From Pinus tabuliformis (taxonomy: Eukaryota > Streptophyta > Pinopsida > Pinales > Pinaceae): a stretch of DNA of 64,000 nt. The stretch spans positions 471,135,655 through 471,199,654 of the forward strand of contig CM062808.1 of NCBI GenBank assembly GCA_031772625.1, given 5' to 3'. The position numbers and the translations under genes are program-made. The notes beneath the pieces are model-generated. The model searched no databases, was not told the DNA's origin, and saw nothing but the letters and a program-made list of their open reading frames with translations. Shown piece after piece: positions 34,861 to 48,971 of this stretch. Position 1 is the first letter of the stretch, and every line of letters begins with the position of its first letter.

Positions 34861-37850
34861 TGTTGGGTGTAGTATAGGTCTTATAAATGTACCAAAATTT
34901 AATTTGTCAATCCAGAAAGTTCGTGAAATTCGAGGCGCGGCACTAGAAATGTCAGAGAGAGTCTGTGGCAACCTGCAAAACAAATGCTAGTCTATCTTGC
35001 GCTCGACAATAAATGAAATCCTGCACTAAAATATAATTCGAGAAACACCAATCCAAACAATTAAAATCATGCGGGAAATACAAGGCAATCCTATACTATT
35101 TAACAATGTGAAAGGAAATTCTAAGTACGAGCAAACAAAAGAGAAATCAGAAGTGGAAACCCAGCAATGTTGGCACAATATCAAAAAACTGTAAATGCTG
35201 GAATAAATTCATGAGTAAATAAATAAAAAAAACCATTATGCCTGCACTAATTATACTGCATCTACCTCTGTGTAAAATTAACCTAAAAGCATTGGAAATA
35301 TTTACTGTGTAAAACTTATGAAAGAAATGGATTCAATATAGATTCTCTCGCCTTCCTTGTCCCTATAAATAAATCTTGTAAACTTGTCTAGAACTACAAT
35401 GGAAAATAAACATTATCATTTTTAAACATGAGGTAGTTTCATTTTCATAAATGTCAGCTCTGCAAGAATCATGACGGAAATATATATGTGATCTCTGGTT
35501 CTGAGTAATATATGGTTTCTTGTAGGCATAGACTGAATGAGTGTGTTAATACCCTGAAACCATAAACACTTAAATTGATCTTCAGGTTCTAGAATATAAA
35601 TTAAACATATCTGAATCAATTCAAAGGATTCAAGTTGCACATTACAACTCATAAAGGCATAGTTTCAATGCATAAGCTAATCTTGTACATTCAAATGTTC
35701 TTAAGGGACACAATCCTTATTTGATATAAAGAAAGATTTCGGGTGCAAGAAAAATTTCTAATGCAAAAAACCAAATCAATCTTGCAGTTGAATGGAAAAC
35801 ATTACAACAAATTAAATAACATCTGTTGGGAGGAGGAAAGAGACTGAAGGTAATTAAATCCTATGATAAGAATTTCACACAACAAATAATTTAAATATAA
35901 TTTAATCTAAAAGATGTAGAATGGTGTCTAGTTGGTTTGGCGGCCAACCCAGCCAGCTCACACCCTCTATTAGTGGCCTGGTTCACACAAAATTTAAAAC
36001 CATTAGATTCAATAAATAAATAAACAAAGTATGGCTATCAATGCTTAAATTAATTCTTGAAAACACAGTCTTTACATCATGAGGCAACACTTAACTCCAC
36101 CAAATAAGAGGAGCGATCCACGGGTTATAACTAAATGATGCTGCATTGGGATTGACTCCTCCCTTCCACACATTCCTTCTGTGCCTCTGCGTGTCCCTGT
36201 CTCTATGCGTGTATATCTATCCACTGATCTATTAATTTCCTGCTCCAGGCAGTCTCTTAAACTTGTATAGGCATCGATTTACAAATTGAGGCTTTTTAAT
36301 AACCAATCCAAATACAAGAGGGGAAGATTGTGAAGCTTAACAATTTTCTAAGAAAAAAATGGAGTTTGTAACTAAATATCAAAATAGGAATTGTTTGTGG
36401 CAATTTTGTTCCTCTTTTCCTGAAATGATGATGTGGATGGACCGACTTCTTCCTCGAGTTTCCAGAAACATTTTCATAGTGTATTTTATTAAACAACTTA
36501 AGATCTGAAAGTTGTTTTGCAGTTTATTATTCATGGAACAACTCGTGTGGAAATTAAATGCACGCAATCCATTGCAAGAGCCATCAAACATCGTAGGTGC
36601 TCATCTTCACTTGGATGTGAAGCTCGTGGGTAGTCATCAAGACCTGAAGAAAGCGTCTTTGGGTTTAGCTCTCAGCCCATCACATCTTCCATGCCAAAAA
36701 TAGCTAATGGGAACCTCCCCTGCTTGAGTGATATCATGCATCAATTCTTGGAAAAGCCCTTTTGAGAAAGGTAGAACCAGAACTTTGCTCAAGACTTCAG
36801 CTCCTAGAATTTTCTCATAAGGAATCCATTCATCGAATCCAACAAATGATATCCAAGCATATGTGAAGTCCCCCCTGCCATATTAAAAATTGACGAAAGC
36901 CTTCATCCCATAGAAAACCTTGTAGAAAGAAGGAACGACTAGGAATAGTTGTATAAAGAGCTGTTGGCTAGTATAACACAAAATTATTGTTAACTCCATC
37001 TTTGGACTCCTCTGGAATGGAAATCTTTGATTGGCCAAAATAATATCCAATGCCTTCACACAATTTCCAATTCACATTCTACACATAGGTGGAAGCACTT
37101 CCCATTTCATCAATGCTAGTCTAGAACAACGGACGAGTCCAGCAACAACCACCATGCTGGTCAAGGTGGAAATAAACTCGATGTCTGCTAATATGATTTG
37201 CAATTTCTTCCATGCTTGGAATGTGAGTAGATTGAATGCAATCGACACCAGAACCAATTCCAGCACTATATTTCAATGGTGATGTCATCGACATCCATAC
37301 CACTGATGGAAGAAATAATATCGTTGAAGTTTGAATAACACATGGGTATGGAACTGAGTGGAATTTTACACACCACAATCAGTGATGCAAAGTCTGTGTT
37401 CAATCGAGTCAGGTAATAAGCATTTTCAACCTTGTGTAGAGGAAATCTGGTTCTAAGAGTTGCCTCATCAATTTGAATCACCTAAATACACTTGCATCAA
37501 AATCTTCCACGTTCCGAAATAAGGCATTGTAGAGGGATAACATGCAGTCCATAAACTCTTCAAAGTGCAGGAAGGCATAAAATCATGCCTAGACTAAGCA
37601 TCCCTTCACTTGAACATGCCTGCATTGGTGCAGGAATCCATTGCATGGTACAGGCAGGTAAATGCAGGTCCATAGCCTGTATAAAAGCATGATCAAATTA
37701 ATTTTAAACCCACAATAGACAAACCTTTATTAATAATGTTTTAATCCTGATAAAACAAGGGAAGTAACGAATATTCTCGAAAATAATCATTTAGCCAAAC
37801 AACAACGTGAGAGATTCTGAGTAAGAATAGGACAAAATAGAGGCCCAACA
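34861..37850 (-). repeat. 5' LTR of element D (right)
   Basis: Partner of 28265-31235 with the same termini. It carries second copies of the 76-residue ORF (35422-35652) and of the glucosidase I fragment. Confidence 0.88.
36530..37090 (-). pseudogene. Captured glucosidase I fragment, right LTR copy
   Basis: Same segment as 29913-30470, duplicated because it lies within the LTR. This copy is closer to the family in one block ([12 protein letters not shown] instead of [12 protein letters not shown]), followed by GFLWDEGF and QFLIW, but other positions are worse. It shows the capture predates the insertion of D at this site. Confidence 0.8.
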
Positions 37851-37855
37851 GTTTT

Positions 37856-38095
37856 TACATCCATTTGCATGATAAGTCTTCTTGAAATTGATATCCCGTA
37901 ACAACCAATTAAGTAGTAGGAGGTATTTTTGGAAATGATTGTGGTTAGAAGAAGAGAAAAGTAGTTTGGTTGATATCAATTCTAGCACCATTCTCCCTCA
38001 CCGTTGACAAGGAATTTAACACTGTTTCACCATTGAGATTTTTTTTTTTTTTGAAATCCACACCTAAATAGAACCAAAGAGGAATAGTAGAAGAA
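37856..38095 (+). other. Leader before the broken ORF at 38096
   Basis: Continuation of 27335-28264 after removal of D and one target copy. Non-coding, with a 14-base T run at 38040-38052. Confidence 0.4.
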
Positions 38096-39414
38096 ATGGG
38101 GGGAGGATTAAATAGAAGAGAACCCTAAGACACCAAGAGTATTCACCAACACCCTTCTATAGTGGAAATATTCAGAAGACACCAATTGTTGGGTTTCTTT
38201 GAGTTGTTAAAGGGGTACGATGATGATATTGCTCATGAATATTCCATGGCATTACATTATCAAGATAAAGACAATGCCACTACTATTGTCAGAGTGTTGG
38301 CCATCTCTCTAAGTCCTGAAACCATAAGTAGATTGACCACCGTACCCCTAGGAATTAGGTGGATCAAAGAAGACAAGGCAATGAGTGTCACAGCTACGAA
38401 AAGCTTCTTCATTTTGGAAGAGAAGCCTCTAGAATATAAGAATGGAGTAAGAAGAGAAAGCCTACTTTACCCTTGGGATGAGGTAACTTACCATATCCTC
38501 AAGTATATATCTATTGAAGGGAGATTGAGTGTGGTTTATGCCTACCACTTCAAATTGCTCCATGAGCTAATATTCAAGGTAGAATTACCTCTCCCTCAAA
38601 GACTTAGTGTTCCCAATTTCCTCCTATAGTTAATCATGAAGATGAGTTAGAAGGTGAGGGAAGGAAGGCACCAAAACTTAGCTCACCATGGCCTCATCAA
38701 GTCAATAGTGATGGATGCTTTGAGCCACTTGAGGATCCCTATCTTATGGACTAAATTCATGGACATGGATAAGGAATCTTTCATAGAAACCCAAGCCATC
38801 ACACTTGGAGAAACAACAGCCTCTAGCATTAGAGGTAAAGAAGGTAAAATAAAAGAAGAAGAAGGAGCAAAAACAGAGGAGGAAGAGGAAAAAGAGGCAG
38901 AAAATAAAAGAAGAGGAGAGAAAAAAACAGGAAAAAAGAGGCAAAAAAGACAAAGGAAGGAGAAGAAGAAATTAAAGGAGAATAGGGGGAGAAGTGAGTA
39001 GAAGAAATAATAATCCATGAGGATACTTCTAAACCCCAAGAAGCAGAGAAAAAACTACATCAAACTTGTCTATCTATAAGGGATACTGAATAGGAAGTAG
39101 CAACAACATTGGACACATTAGGCACTCCTGTCATGCCCAAGAGGAGGTAACCAACACAAGGTCCCTTGTATTTCAGAACCAGGAAGAGCACGAGGATTAG
39201 ACAAGTGAAACCACAAGCTCCCACAAATGTTCCTATCATTATTAATGAATAACCAAGTAAAAATGAAGAAGTAGGAACTAGTGAAGGAAATATTGAGGAG
39301 GTCACTCCTCCTAAAACCAAAACCAAGTCACCTGTAGCATCTGTGGGTAGGCCCATCACTAGGTCAGTGACCTTCAAGAAGCACAGGACACAAGTTTCCT
39401 TTGAGAAAGTATAA
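38096..39414 (+). pseudogene. Broken ORF resembling plant-transposon accessory proteins
   Basis: ATG at 38096 opens a frame (MGGGLNRREP) with a TAA ten codons in, then about 160 residues without interruption: LGFFELLKGYDDDIAHEYS, TTIVRVLAISLSPETISRL and VPLGIRW. The pattern (hydrophobic segment, then I-x-LSPETI, then LP-like turn) resembles the putative plant transposon protein domain found in extra ORFs of plant retroelements. A very acidic/lysine-rich segment (about 38830-39000) follows, and after a frameshift near 39000 a basic tail with GRPITRSVTFKKHRTQ. Stops include TAG 38627 and TAA at two later sites. The function is unknown. It lacks introns and was probably part of an older element now split by D. 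Confidence 0.5.
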
Positions 39415-39479
39415 TAAGAGAAGACATAGGAGAGACATGGTTTGTTATAAGAGAGAAAAGGTTTGCTATAAGAGTGTTG

Positions 39480-40480
39480 ATAGTGCTAGAAATTCATTAA
39501 CCAAAGGGATCTCCCTGATATAAAGTCCCAACTAGACCTCACACCATTTGGTGTAGGAGTCCCATCAGGTATAAAGTCACGGTTGCCATATACTTAGAGA
39601 TTTTCCTTGGCTCTAGCTATCAACACATGAGACTGTTATGCTGGTATCTTCAAACAACAAGGTATGTTTCCCTGGTGAGTGCGTAATGTAATTGTGTCAA
39701 GGTTCTCTTACTGCAAAGTGGTGGAGTAAAGTGAGCCTCTAAGTGAGAGGTAGTAGTACCACCTAGGAAGAGACACACATGAAACAGAAATGGTTTGTCC
39801 AGCATCCAACGGAATAGTCCACAGCGGATGTGGTAGTCATTAAAACCAAAGTGCAAGGGAAAGCACGTACACCATCTAACAAAGTAGTCCGCACGGATGT
39901 GACAACCGTTATAACTAGTAAAAAAGAATGGTCTTCCTAATGTCCTACGAAGTAGTCTAAAAGGATGAGACAACAATGATAACCAATACAACACATTCTC
40001 AACAATGGAAGTGCTAAAACAACCAGAGTAGTTCAACTATCTTAGTACAGGTTAAGAAAACATGCATTACAAATGTTTTAAGAGTAGTCTTACAAACATC
40101 TACAAAACATGCGTGAAAACGTGTTGGCCTTAATAGGCTTCCAAACTAAGAAAAATTCCCAAGACACATATGTACACCATACATCACTAGTCTGATTAGT
40201 GGGACATTGGAGCAACTCCTCGCTCCTCAAAGAACTGACTGAAAAACTCTCAAGGATATGTGGGAGGAGCTAAGGTAAAAAGTACTTGCCCATATAATGG
40301 AGGGGTATATATAGCCAAGAGTGATGCTTGACCCTTGCGACTCTTTGACTACCCTCATGATCATTCACCTTCAATTGACTTTTCATTTGACAACAGATAT
40401 GGCCCATAGTAGTGATGTGGCCTCGACAACTCATGACACAACTTGACATGACACTACTCACATGGACTGGCTGGCTGTCG
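39480..40480. repeat. Unclassified dispersed repeat, copy 1
   Basis: Shares ordered blocks with 55650-56480, for example AAGTCCCAACTAGAC, CACACCATTT, TATCAACACA, GTGAGCCT and a GTGTTGGC segment. It is diverged and non-coding. A TATA-like word (TATATATAG) is at about 40307. It may be an old LTR, but termini are not defined. Confidence 0.55.
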
Positions 40481-40830
40481 TGGCAATGTCAAGTTGTTGT
40501 TGCTGCTGAGTGATGGATGTTTTCTTGTATGTTCTTTTTCTTCACCTCCGCATGGCTTGATGTTGTGGGGTCTTTAATGGTCTTGGTATTGTAAGATGGT
40601 TACATGCATGTGTCCCTTTCACTTGAGCTTATTTCATTCATCTCATTGCAAGTAAGTCTTCTAACATGTTCACTCCTTATTTGTCCCATTTTTCATCTCT
40701 CCATGACCCATCAGTGTACCTGTTCCTGCAATTCACTCATGATGGGACGAAATTAAATCCAAAAACTCATAGTTTAAGATGATGCATTGTTTCCCATGGT
40801 CTGGGCTTGGGAGAGATGACATGCTAGGAA
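40481..40830. other. Non-coding spacer
   Basis: No ORF or repeat that I can support. Confidence 0.4.
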
Positions 40831-40839
40831 GAGGGCCCA

Positions 40840-42500
40840 GAAACTGTGCACTACGCAGTTCTAGGTGACAGGGAGGGAGACTGGTCACTGAGACTGCGCA
40901 GAGCACAACTCAGAATTGGATAAGGAACTCTGGGGTACAACCTTCACTATCGGGGAAAATTGTGCAGTGGCGACTGGGAGGTACGATTGCGTAGTTGAGG
41001 TCACCAGTGGCAGCTGTAAGGTGGGGCCCTAAGAGGCACCTCTGTGCAATTTTCTGAGGGAAAACAAGACTGGGAAGCAGTGGGCATAGTGGATAGTTCT
41101 ACATAGTTTCTGGGAGCAGTGAGACCCGACTAAGGGAGGTCACCTCTGCATAGTTTCTAGGAGTAGTCTAGGTTCATGTCTCTATGCATTATGGAGTTCC
41201 AACAGGCAGGGAGGAGGCTTGATGACTGATCTTGTGAAGTGCATAGTTCAGGTCTGGATTTGAGGTAGCTTCTGCGTAATTCTGGGAAGGAAGGTAGATT
41301 GCTCACCTCTAGGATTGCGTAGTGAAACTGTCCTAGGAATAGCCTCAAGCACTACGCAGTTCTAGGCAACATAGAATCATTACTAAGGGATGATACCATG
41401 CACTGCATCTCAATTGGGGTATGGGGAGAGGGGGTTGTCTGGTCGGAGGGATTTTCAAGAAAATGGCTAAGAGTGAGAGGCAAGTGAACTTGTGAGGACT
41501 CGACATTGTGATCACACACTTAGTATACTTTGACAACATAACAAAATAGACCACCAAAAAAAAAGACAAAACATTTCCCTTTGTGAGACTGTTTAGAGTG
41601 AAAATAAACAAGTGCGACACTTGGGATAGACCTTTGGATGACCATGACAACACTTGTGTGAAAGTGCTTACAACTTTGTGTATGAGTGTGTTAGGTGTTT
41701 AGATGCCTAGGACAACTTGCATACATAAAGACCAACCTTGATGGTCACCAGAATAGTTCGCAAACATGACATAAAAACCAAACATGTAAAAAGATGACAA
41801 TTGATTCGAAAAGCGAAAGGGAGAAAGACACGTAGAGGAAACATGTGGAATGAATTTTAGTGATTACAACCATGCATGTCATTGAAGACAGAATGATATG
41901 AAAATGATAAAAAAATCCTTCAAGCTACACTAAGATGTGTATTTCAAAAGATGTGCTTTCTTTTCCATACCTACCCTCCAAAGGTTTATGCGTCGGATGG
42001 AGTCTTTATGTGACCCTGATCTTCTATCATACTTCCTTGGTCTGCTTATCTTTCTTCTCAGCTCCTTGAGAGTCACCTAGCATGTCATCCTTCTTTGTGG
42101 CCCCTAAGAGACACAATTGCGCAGTTTCAACGGGAAGTGACTGTTGCAGGAAGAGGCCCTGGGAGGACATATCTGCGCAATTTTAGAATGTCAGGCAAAC
42201 TAAGAAGCTGAGGGAAAAAACTGTGCAGTTTTTGGATGCAAGGAACTGTTGCAGGATGAGGCCTTGGGAGGTCACATCTACATAGTTTGAGGATGTAAGG
42301 CAGACTCGACAGCTAAGGAAAAAAACTGTGTAGCTTTTGGAGATCGTGGGTTCTGGCTGAGGGAAGGACACTAGAGGAAACCATTGTCAATTTTGAATTC
42401 TAAGGGAGGCTTTCCTTTCTATGCATTGCGTAGTTCCAGAAGGCAAGGGAAAATCTTGAGGGTTACAGATGTGAAGTGCGCAGTTCAGGAAAGCTGGATG
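40840..42500. repeat. Irregular repeat built on TGCGCAGTTCTAGG
   Basis: Eighteen or so variants of the word (T/C)GCGCAGTT(C/T) occur, spaced 30-90 bases in two clusters (40848-41360 and 42117-42490), each followed by a purine-rich phrase such as GGATGCAAGG or GAAGGCAAGG. Many copies show CG to TG or CA changes. The segment between the clusters (41500-42100) and the following one (42560-42800) also resemble each other, so a unit of about 1.1 kb may be duplicated. Confidence 0.6.
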
Positions 42501-44400
42501 AGGCTGGGTTACTAGGGAAAGTTTTGAATTTGGCTAAGTGTGGGATCAGTGGAACTGATGTGAACAATGATAGAAATTAACTATGATCACACACTTGAAC
42601 ACTTAGTGATACAACATAGACCATCTAGAACATATAACACATACTTCAATTAATGCAACAACCTTTGTGGCAGCTTATGACAAGTGTGGCTCCAATGATA
42701 AACTTTAAGAGGATAAAGACGAAACTTGTGCAAGAGTGTGTGAAATGAGTGTGAAACATGTCTATGTGATGAGAACAACCCATTCTCACAAATATTTCCC
42801 CTTGAAGCAAACAAACTTCCCTTTGCATGACAAGCGATAATCCCATGCCCAAAGATGACACGTACTATATAAAGGTAAAAGCCTGAACGACTCTTAAAAG
42901 GGGAGCTTGATATCATCTTACCAATAAGTGACTAAGGAACGAATGATCATTTCATCGACAGTATGATCCGAATTTTAAGTACAGGCCAAAATTTTGGAGG
43001 GTGTTGCAACTGCTACAACACTTGGTGACACACTGGTTGAATTCCATCTTCTCTGTCTTCGTTCGTTCAATGCAGGGCCTTGGTCCATTATGGAGTATTG
43101 ATTCATCGTGTAGATTACTTTAACTTCCCCACTTACCCATGGACAGACATGGTTCGCCTTGTACCAACTCAGTTGAACACAACACAAGATTCAACTAGAT
43201 CACAATGTTTCAAATTGGGAAGAGTAGTTTGGCTCGCGAGCTTAAGATTTTCAGAGTATAGTTTTTCATCTTTGGTGTTGCTCCACTGCTAGCAGGCCTG
43301 GATAGTACCCCGATGGAATCATGTAGGAACAAAAGCATTGCTCCACTTCCAACAAGCCTGGATAGTACCCTAGTGGAGTATCTTGCTTCACCTCTCTACG
43401 TAGGAAGCCTTTCTCTTCTTTTGCCTTTGTTGTTTTTTTAAAGACAACTGTGGATCGACACTTATTTATTTTTTGGATGGAAGAGGGATCCCGACTTATT
43501 GAGAGCAAAAGAGGTTGTTCCTTCAGAGAAACATGTAAAGACCTTTGATTTAATTTTTCTCATTTAGATTTTCCCCTTCTTTGTTTCTACTAGTTGGATA
43601 AGATTGAGCACACCAAAGCATAAAACTGAGTAGAGGCATGAGGTTCCCAGACTCAACACAGGTTCATGGTTGGACCAAAGCTCTCCTTACGAATGAAACG
43701 TATTTTCTGTCAAGACTTCAGTGCCCAAAAGTTACAACCAAACACAAAGAAGACGGACAAAGGACTAGCCAAGGGTTGTAGTGTCACAAGATTCTTTGAA
43801 CTTCAACCACATACACATTCAGAAGCCAGGACGCAAGTTTAGGCACAACACTTATTCGTGTAGTGAAAACAAATGGAAAACTGAAAAAAAAAGAAAAAAG
43901 AAACAGAACCAGGAAAAAAAATCAAAAGACAAGAGAATAAAATGGCCAAAGAAAACAGGATGTAAAATGAGAATAAGAAAATCAGGATGGACTACAAGTG
44001 AAAGGAAGGGTCAAATAAGATGTAGCTAATCATACTTCTATCCTAACAACTAGATGGTTGCGGTTACGTGTAATGAAATTTCCAGTGAAGCCACCGTAGT
44101 CGTTCCCGACTTGCATCCACAAATATACAAACGATTGAAACAAATAAAAAATGATGTGCAATAGAAAATACAGAAACTTGAAAAATTTGCACATGGGAAG
44201 GAAGGTCTTGCTTCTGGGAAGAAAGACGTGTCACAACCACTACTTTTACCCAATACACATTCTTACCTCTTTGATGGATACCACTTTTCAACAAACTTCG
44301 GAAGCCTCTTGCGGGTGCGTCATTGTCTGTACCGAGCTTCTTAGCAAGCGCAAGAAGGATTGAAACTTTCTACCTGTGACAGAGCTTTCCAAGTAAGATT
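42501..44400. other. Non-coding, with a 60-base tandem duplication and a possible gag-tail relic
   Basis: 43278-43337 and 43338-43397 are two copies of a 60-base unit (TTGCTCCACT ... GGATAGTACCC). On the minus strand at about 44064-44120 a frame ends in RLRWLHWKFHYT, which resembles the end of element E's gag-like frame (MKRWFHWKYHFT at 62185), so this may be the eroded tail of an E-like element. I see no other coding signal. Confidence 0.4.
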
Positions 44401-45603
44401 GTTCTAGCCATTTAGTGATTATATCGTAGAATTCATGGTGGTTGTTTGGAAAGCCTCGTGATCTCTGAAAATATGAATTTTTGATTCGAGAAGCAGGGTC
44501 ATGATGGGAATCTTGTAAAGAAAAATAGATCTGATCATCCTCGGCGGTAATGCCAAGATTGTGAGGAAGTTATTATTTTTTGAAGGAAAGTTGTTGAAGA
44601 TGCCAATGAACCACGTGAATGTTTGAAAGTTGATGATAATGTTATATTTAAAGAAAAATCCCCCCCTTTCCAAACTTAATCTAATTAGCTCACTTTTAAA
44701 AAATGAGTACTTTATGTGATTCACTTTTATAAATAAGTGAAAGTCATGTTTACAATGGTACTTTATGAACTATCCACTAAATTGTAATTTAAATAAAAGA
44801 TAAAGTGACTTTAGAATTATAAGTGACTCACTTTTTATAATGGGTGAGAACACTTTTACATAGAGTAACTTTAAAACATAAGTTACATGTGCTTTTTGAA
44901 AAAGTAACTCAACAAAAAGAAAGACTTGAACCCAAGACCTCTATTTCATAAAGTATCTTGAGACCAAGTGAGCTAGTTTAAAAGGTTAGTAATTGTTGGA
45001 AAGGAGGAAGGAAATTTTTTTTCTCACTAAAGCTTTGGGGTGCATGCTTACTTTAAAAACCCTTTTTTGCCTACAAAAAAAAACCACACAAACCAATCGA
45101 ACAAGCAACGGTATCCAAGCCTTATGACTTGAAGTTAGATTTGGCTAGAAACTATATATTTTCCTCAATGTTTCTCATTTTTCAAGATCACACTAAGGCG
45201 CAACGAAAAAGAGCATACACGAGAAAAATCCTTTCTTTTTGTTTCTGGTTTGCCTAGATCGCACAAAGTTGTAGGGAAGAGAGCATGCGCAGAAATGAAA
45301 GGTATAGATCCGGTAATAAATTTTTTTTATAGGACCATAAACTGAAATAAATAGAGAGATAAATATCTATAACTACAAATAAATACTATATACCTTTATA
45401 TCTTAAAAATAACATATCTAGGGCTATTGGAAACCTTTTCGAATGAAAGGAAAGGGGTTCCTCACTGGAAAAAATGCTCCTAACACAATAGAACAGTCCT
45501 CTTGGCCCAAACGTAGTCATAAACAATAGAAATAGGAAACGACAGTCAGATGCAGTTGTACCGACTTCGGATTTGGATCACCAACGGATGTGGCCCTCAA
45601 ATA
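44401..45603. other. AT-rich non-coding DNA
   Basis: Repeated words around CACTTTTATAAATAAGTGA (44690-44890) give local imperfect inverted repeats. The last 100 bases may be the start of the interior of the copia-type element whose LTR follows. Confidence 0.4.
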
Positions 45604-46066
45604 GCTCTAATACCATGTAGAAATTTAAAATGTAATTTCCTTAGATAGAACACCAAAGGACACCGCTCACAAACAGATCATAGATCAATACACTAGTATT
45701 ATTGACGTGGTTAAAACCCTCAAAGAGGGAAACAATCCATGATTTGAGCCAATGCGACCACTTCAGGCAATTTATTAATGCAAAAGAAAGAAAATTTACA
45801 GAAGCTTCTCTCATGAATGATCACATACCAAATGACCCTCCATGATCTTTAAATAGAGATCACGGACCAATCGAGTGCTAAGCCACGGATCAAGTGTCGG
45901 TAATACCAAGGAGAGAATGAACCGTTAGATCACTTCATGTCTAGAACATATCATGACCGCTAGATTGTAAGTTACAAAAAAAACATACTAAAGAAACACA
46001 CTTTAACTAACTATTCACTAGACCAAGTTATGCTTAATTATTTCCTATGTGTTGGAATATTCTAAC
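45604..46066 (-). repeat. Copia-type LTR with adjacent primer site (relic)
   Basis: The minus strand reads ...CTACA then TGGTATTAGAGC (45615-45604), one change from the tRNA-iMet primer site TGGTATCAGAGC common in plant copia elements. The LTR would be 46066-45616 (451 bases), starting TGTTAG and ending CTACA. No second LTR or pol was found nearby, so this is a truncated 5' end. Confidence 0.6.
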
Positions 46067-48971
46067 ACCCATATCAACAAAAATAATGCAAGGTGGAAAG
46101 TGTTCTACTGAACAAAATCTTTGTTATTATACAATAATTTTCCTTTTAAAGGTACAATATGGCACAAGGTGGTACTATCCTTGGTGTATGTTTCTACTCT
46201 AAGAACGATATCCTAGTGGTAAGTGTCCAAGATATGCCAGCCTTGGTCAATAGTTTAACTACATCCTGCCTGGGTTAAGCCATGATCTTCTATCAAAAGT
46301 TAAGTTGATTTGAAAGAAAGCATAGGTCAAAAATATAAATATCAATTGGCCTTCCATGTTACAACCCAAGCAGACAAAACTTTCGTATTAATATCATATA
46401 TCCATCTTGACTGCATATTGATTTAACACCAAGAGAGGGATAAAAACAAAAGACATGAAAGCCTCATTTATTTTCCATTTTAGATTTTTATTAGAATCAC
46501 ATACATTAAGTCTATTAATACTGTTAAAGTGACATGCCTCTTCCACCTGGGCGGAAAAGATGGCCATGGATCGTTCAACTTTTCAATAAAGTTCTTAACT
46601 TATAGGAGATTTATATCTAGATCTCACCCTCTATCTGATCTGCAATCTGAATTATTTAATTATTAGGATTTTCCATTAGTGATTTTAACTTTGCCAAGAC
46701 AAGAGAAGAAATTCCATTTGACTTGCCATAAACAGATATACAGTTAAATCGATCACACTAAACTATGAGTACAGTAAGTTGCTCAATGATACAAAATATA
46801 AGGTAAGGAAAATCCAACAAGCACTCAGTTTCCCAACATAATATCATAAATCTACATGCTCAAATACATGATTAATATCGTAACCATCATAAACTAGTTA
46901 AGAAAAATATGTTCAAACTTGGTTGGAAAAGAGTCATATAATGACTAAATGCTTAAGTATACTTACCACATATGAACCATTAAAACCATATGATTGTCTC
47001 AAAGAAATAATACAAATAATGGTAAGACAGCCTACCAAAAGAACTTTAGCAATGTAGTGATGTCTTTTTCCTCATTCTACATGATCCATTCCTATAAACA
47101 TATTTGCATCAAATTAGTTATTTTAAATTCCATAGGTTATAACCAATAAAGAGACTATTTTGCAAAATTAATTCATCTCAGAAACTCAAATACAAAAAGC
47201 TATGACAACTAGAACATTCCCATTAATAACTAGTTGCTAAAAATGATATCCCAAATGTTTGAGTCATGCATAAATAAATAACTGCTTTCAGACAGGTAGC
47301 CAACAAAGTGGGTTTGACTATGGAAGGAAACTTCAAGGTTTAATACACTTGATCCTGGAGTCAAGGGATGAAAGACCTTTCCAGGAAGTCATTGTTACTG
47401 GAGTGCAAGCCCTAAAGTTTATTATTGATGCTACTTGATTCATTTTGTTAATTTTAATACCACTTCTTCAGCCTTGTGAGCATCACCTGATGCAATAAGT
47501 GTTGAGTGGACTATTCAAAATCATGTGAAATTGGTCATTCCACAAATCCTCATGGAACATGGGTCTTTCCTTAATAGTTTAATTAGTCCACAAGTACAAA
47601 TTGCAAGCTTTGAGGTCAAGGATGGTATAAGGAATCAAGGTAGAGTACTAAAGATTTACCATTCACATTAAGAAGCATAAAGGTTATAGCAAAATCTCAC
47701 AAAGGAGAAATGCAGATAATGCATCAAGGGTGTGTGTTAGTTAAAAGTCAACACAATTTTTTTTCATGGAAAAATTTATGGGAAAACTTAAAAAGTGATC
47801 ACATACTTACCCAAAGATGATTTTGATTATGATGAAAACAAAATTGTCATGAAAACAAGATCTCAGGTCAAATTCGTACTACAAGCATAAAGTCAAATCT
47901 AAATAAGATGCATAGATGTAACAGAAATGAAATTCTAAAGTTGTATAAACTGAAGTTAATTTAGGGTGCCTGAGACTATATTTTTTATTAATTATTGAAT
48001 TAATATTGCATATAAATCTCATCAAATTCAACCAACTTAAATTCAGGGCTCTGATATCTAAGTTTGACTTTGGGTCATTAACATGGTGATGCCTTGTCTC
48101 AACCACTAAACCACAAGCCAACAAACAGAAGACTGCAAAATTTACGATCATTACCATAGTAAACCAAATTACTCTACACAGAAGAATTTAATCTTTACTG
48201 GAAGAGCATATTGCTTACCGATATCCACAAAATGAATGCAAGGTGGAAAATTTTTTATAGAACTGAATCTTTGTTATTATAACTTGTAGCATTGTTCCAA
48301 CCAACAAAACTATCTACACATTTTGGAATATCAAATGGCAATAAGTTTTGAAGAATTCAATCAAAAACCGTCTAAGATCATTGGCTCACATGATTAATGG
48401 TACCATGTCCTATAAATCTAATATTTTTATGCACTTACAATTAAGGGAGAAAACAAGATCCAAAAGAATGTATACCACCCTGCTCAGAGAAATACATCCA
48501 ATCAAAAAGAGAATGATAGTTTAAACAATTGTGGATATGTATAATGAAGAATTTGGAAACTGCGTACAGTACTATAGATTCACCATTCACATTAAGAAGC
48601 ATAAATATTATATAAAAATCACATTATTTACCATTCACATTATTTTACACGCCTAATTCACATTGAGATGGATTACACTTTACTTCTCTCAAAATGCACT
48701 TGACATAGACAACCCTTGATTTCCACTATTCCTTTCTCTCAAGGTCATATCATAACATCATGCACTACTCAAGTTCTACAGATTGTCCAAACATATTCAA
48801 CCTAAGGAGGATACAAAAGTAAACAAACTCGGTGTCATCAATACTCAATGTTAAATAATTTCGCCACGATTATGCTTTTTGTTGGGAAAGTTTGCTAGAA
48901 TCATTTTTCCCATAAGTTTTTGAATGTCCTGTTCACCACTTCTCTGTAAAGACAAAAATGTACAAAAGTTT
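46067..48971. other. AT-rich non-coding DNA with internal duplications
   Basis: 46138-46344 recurs at 48972-49170 with about 90 percent identity by eye (GGTACAATNTGG, GGTGTATGTTTCT, CTACATCCTGC). Smaller echoes: 46080-46130 with 48230-48290 and 47660-47700 with 48585-48625. No coding region is supported. Confidence 0.55.

Noticed and set aside
39060-39377. Minus-strand membrane-protein-like ORF
   Set aside because: It is the complement of the basic C-terminal tail of the plus-strand broken ORF 38096-39414; hydrophobic codons arise from reading lysine-rich sequence backwards.
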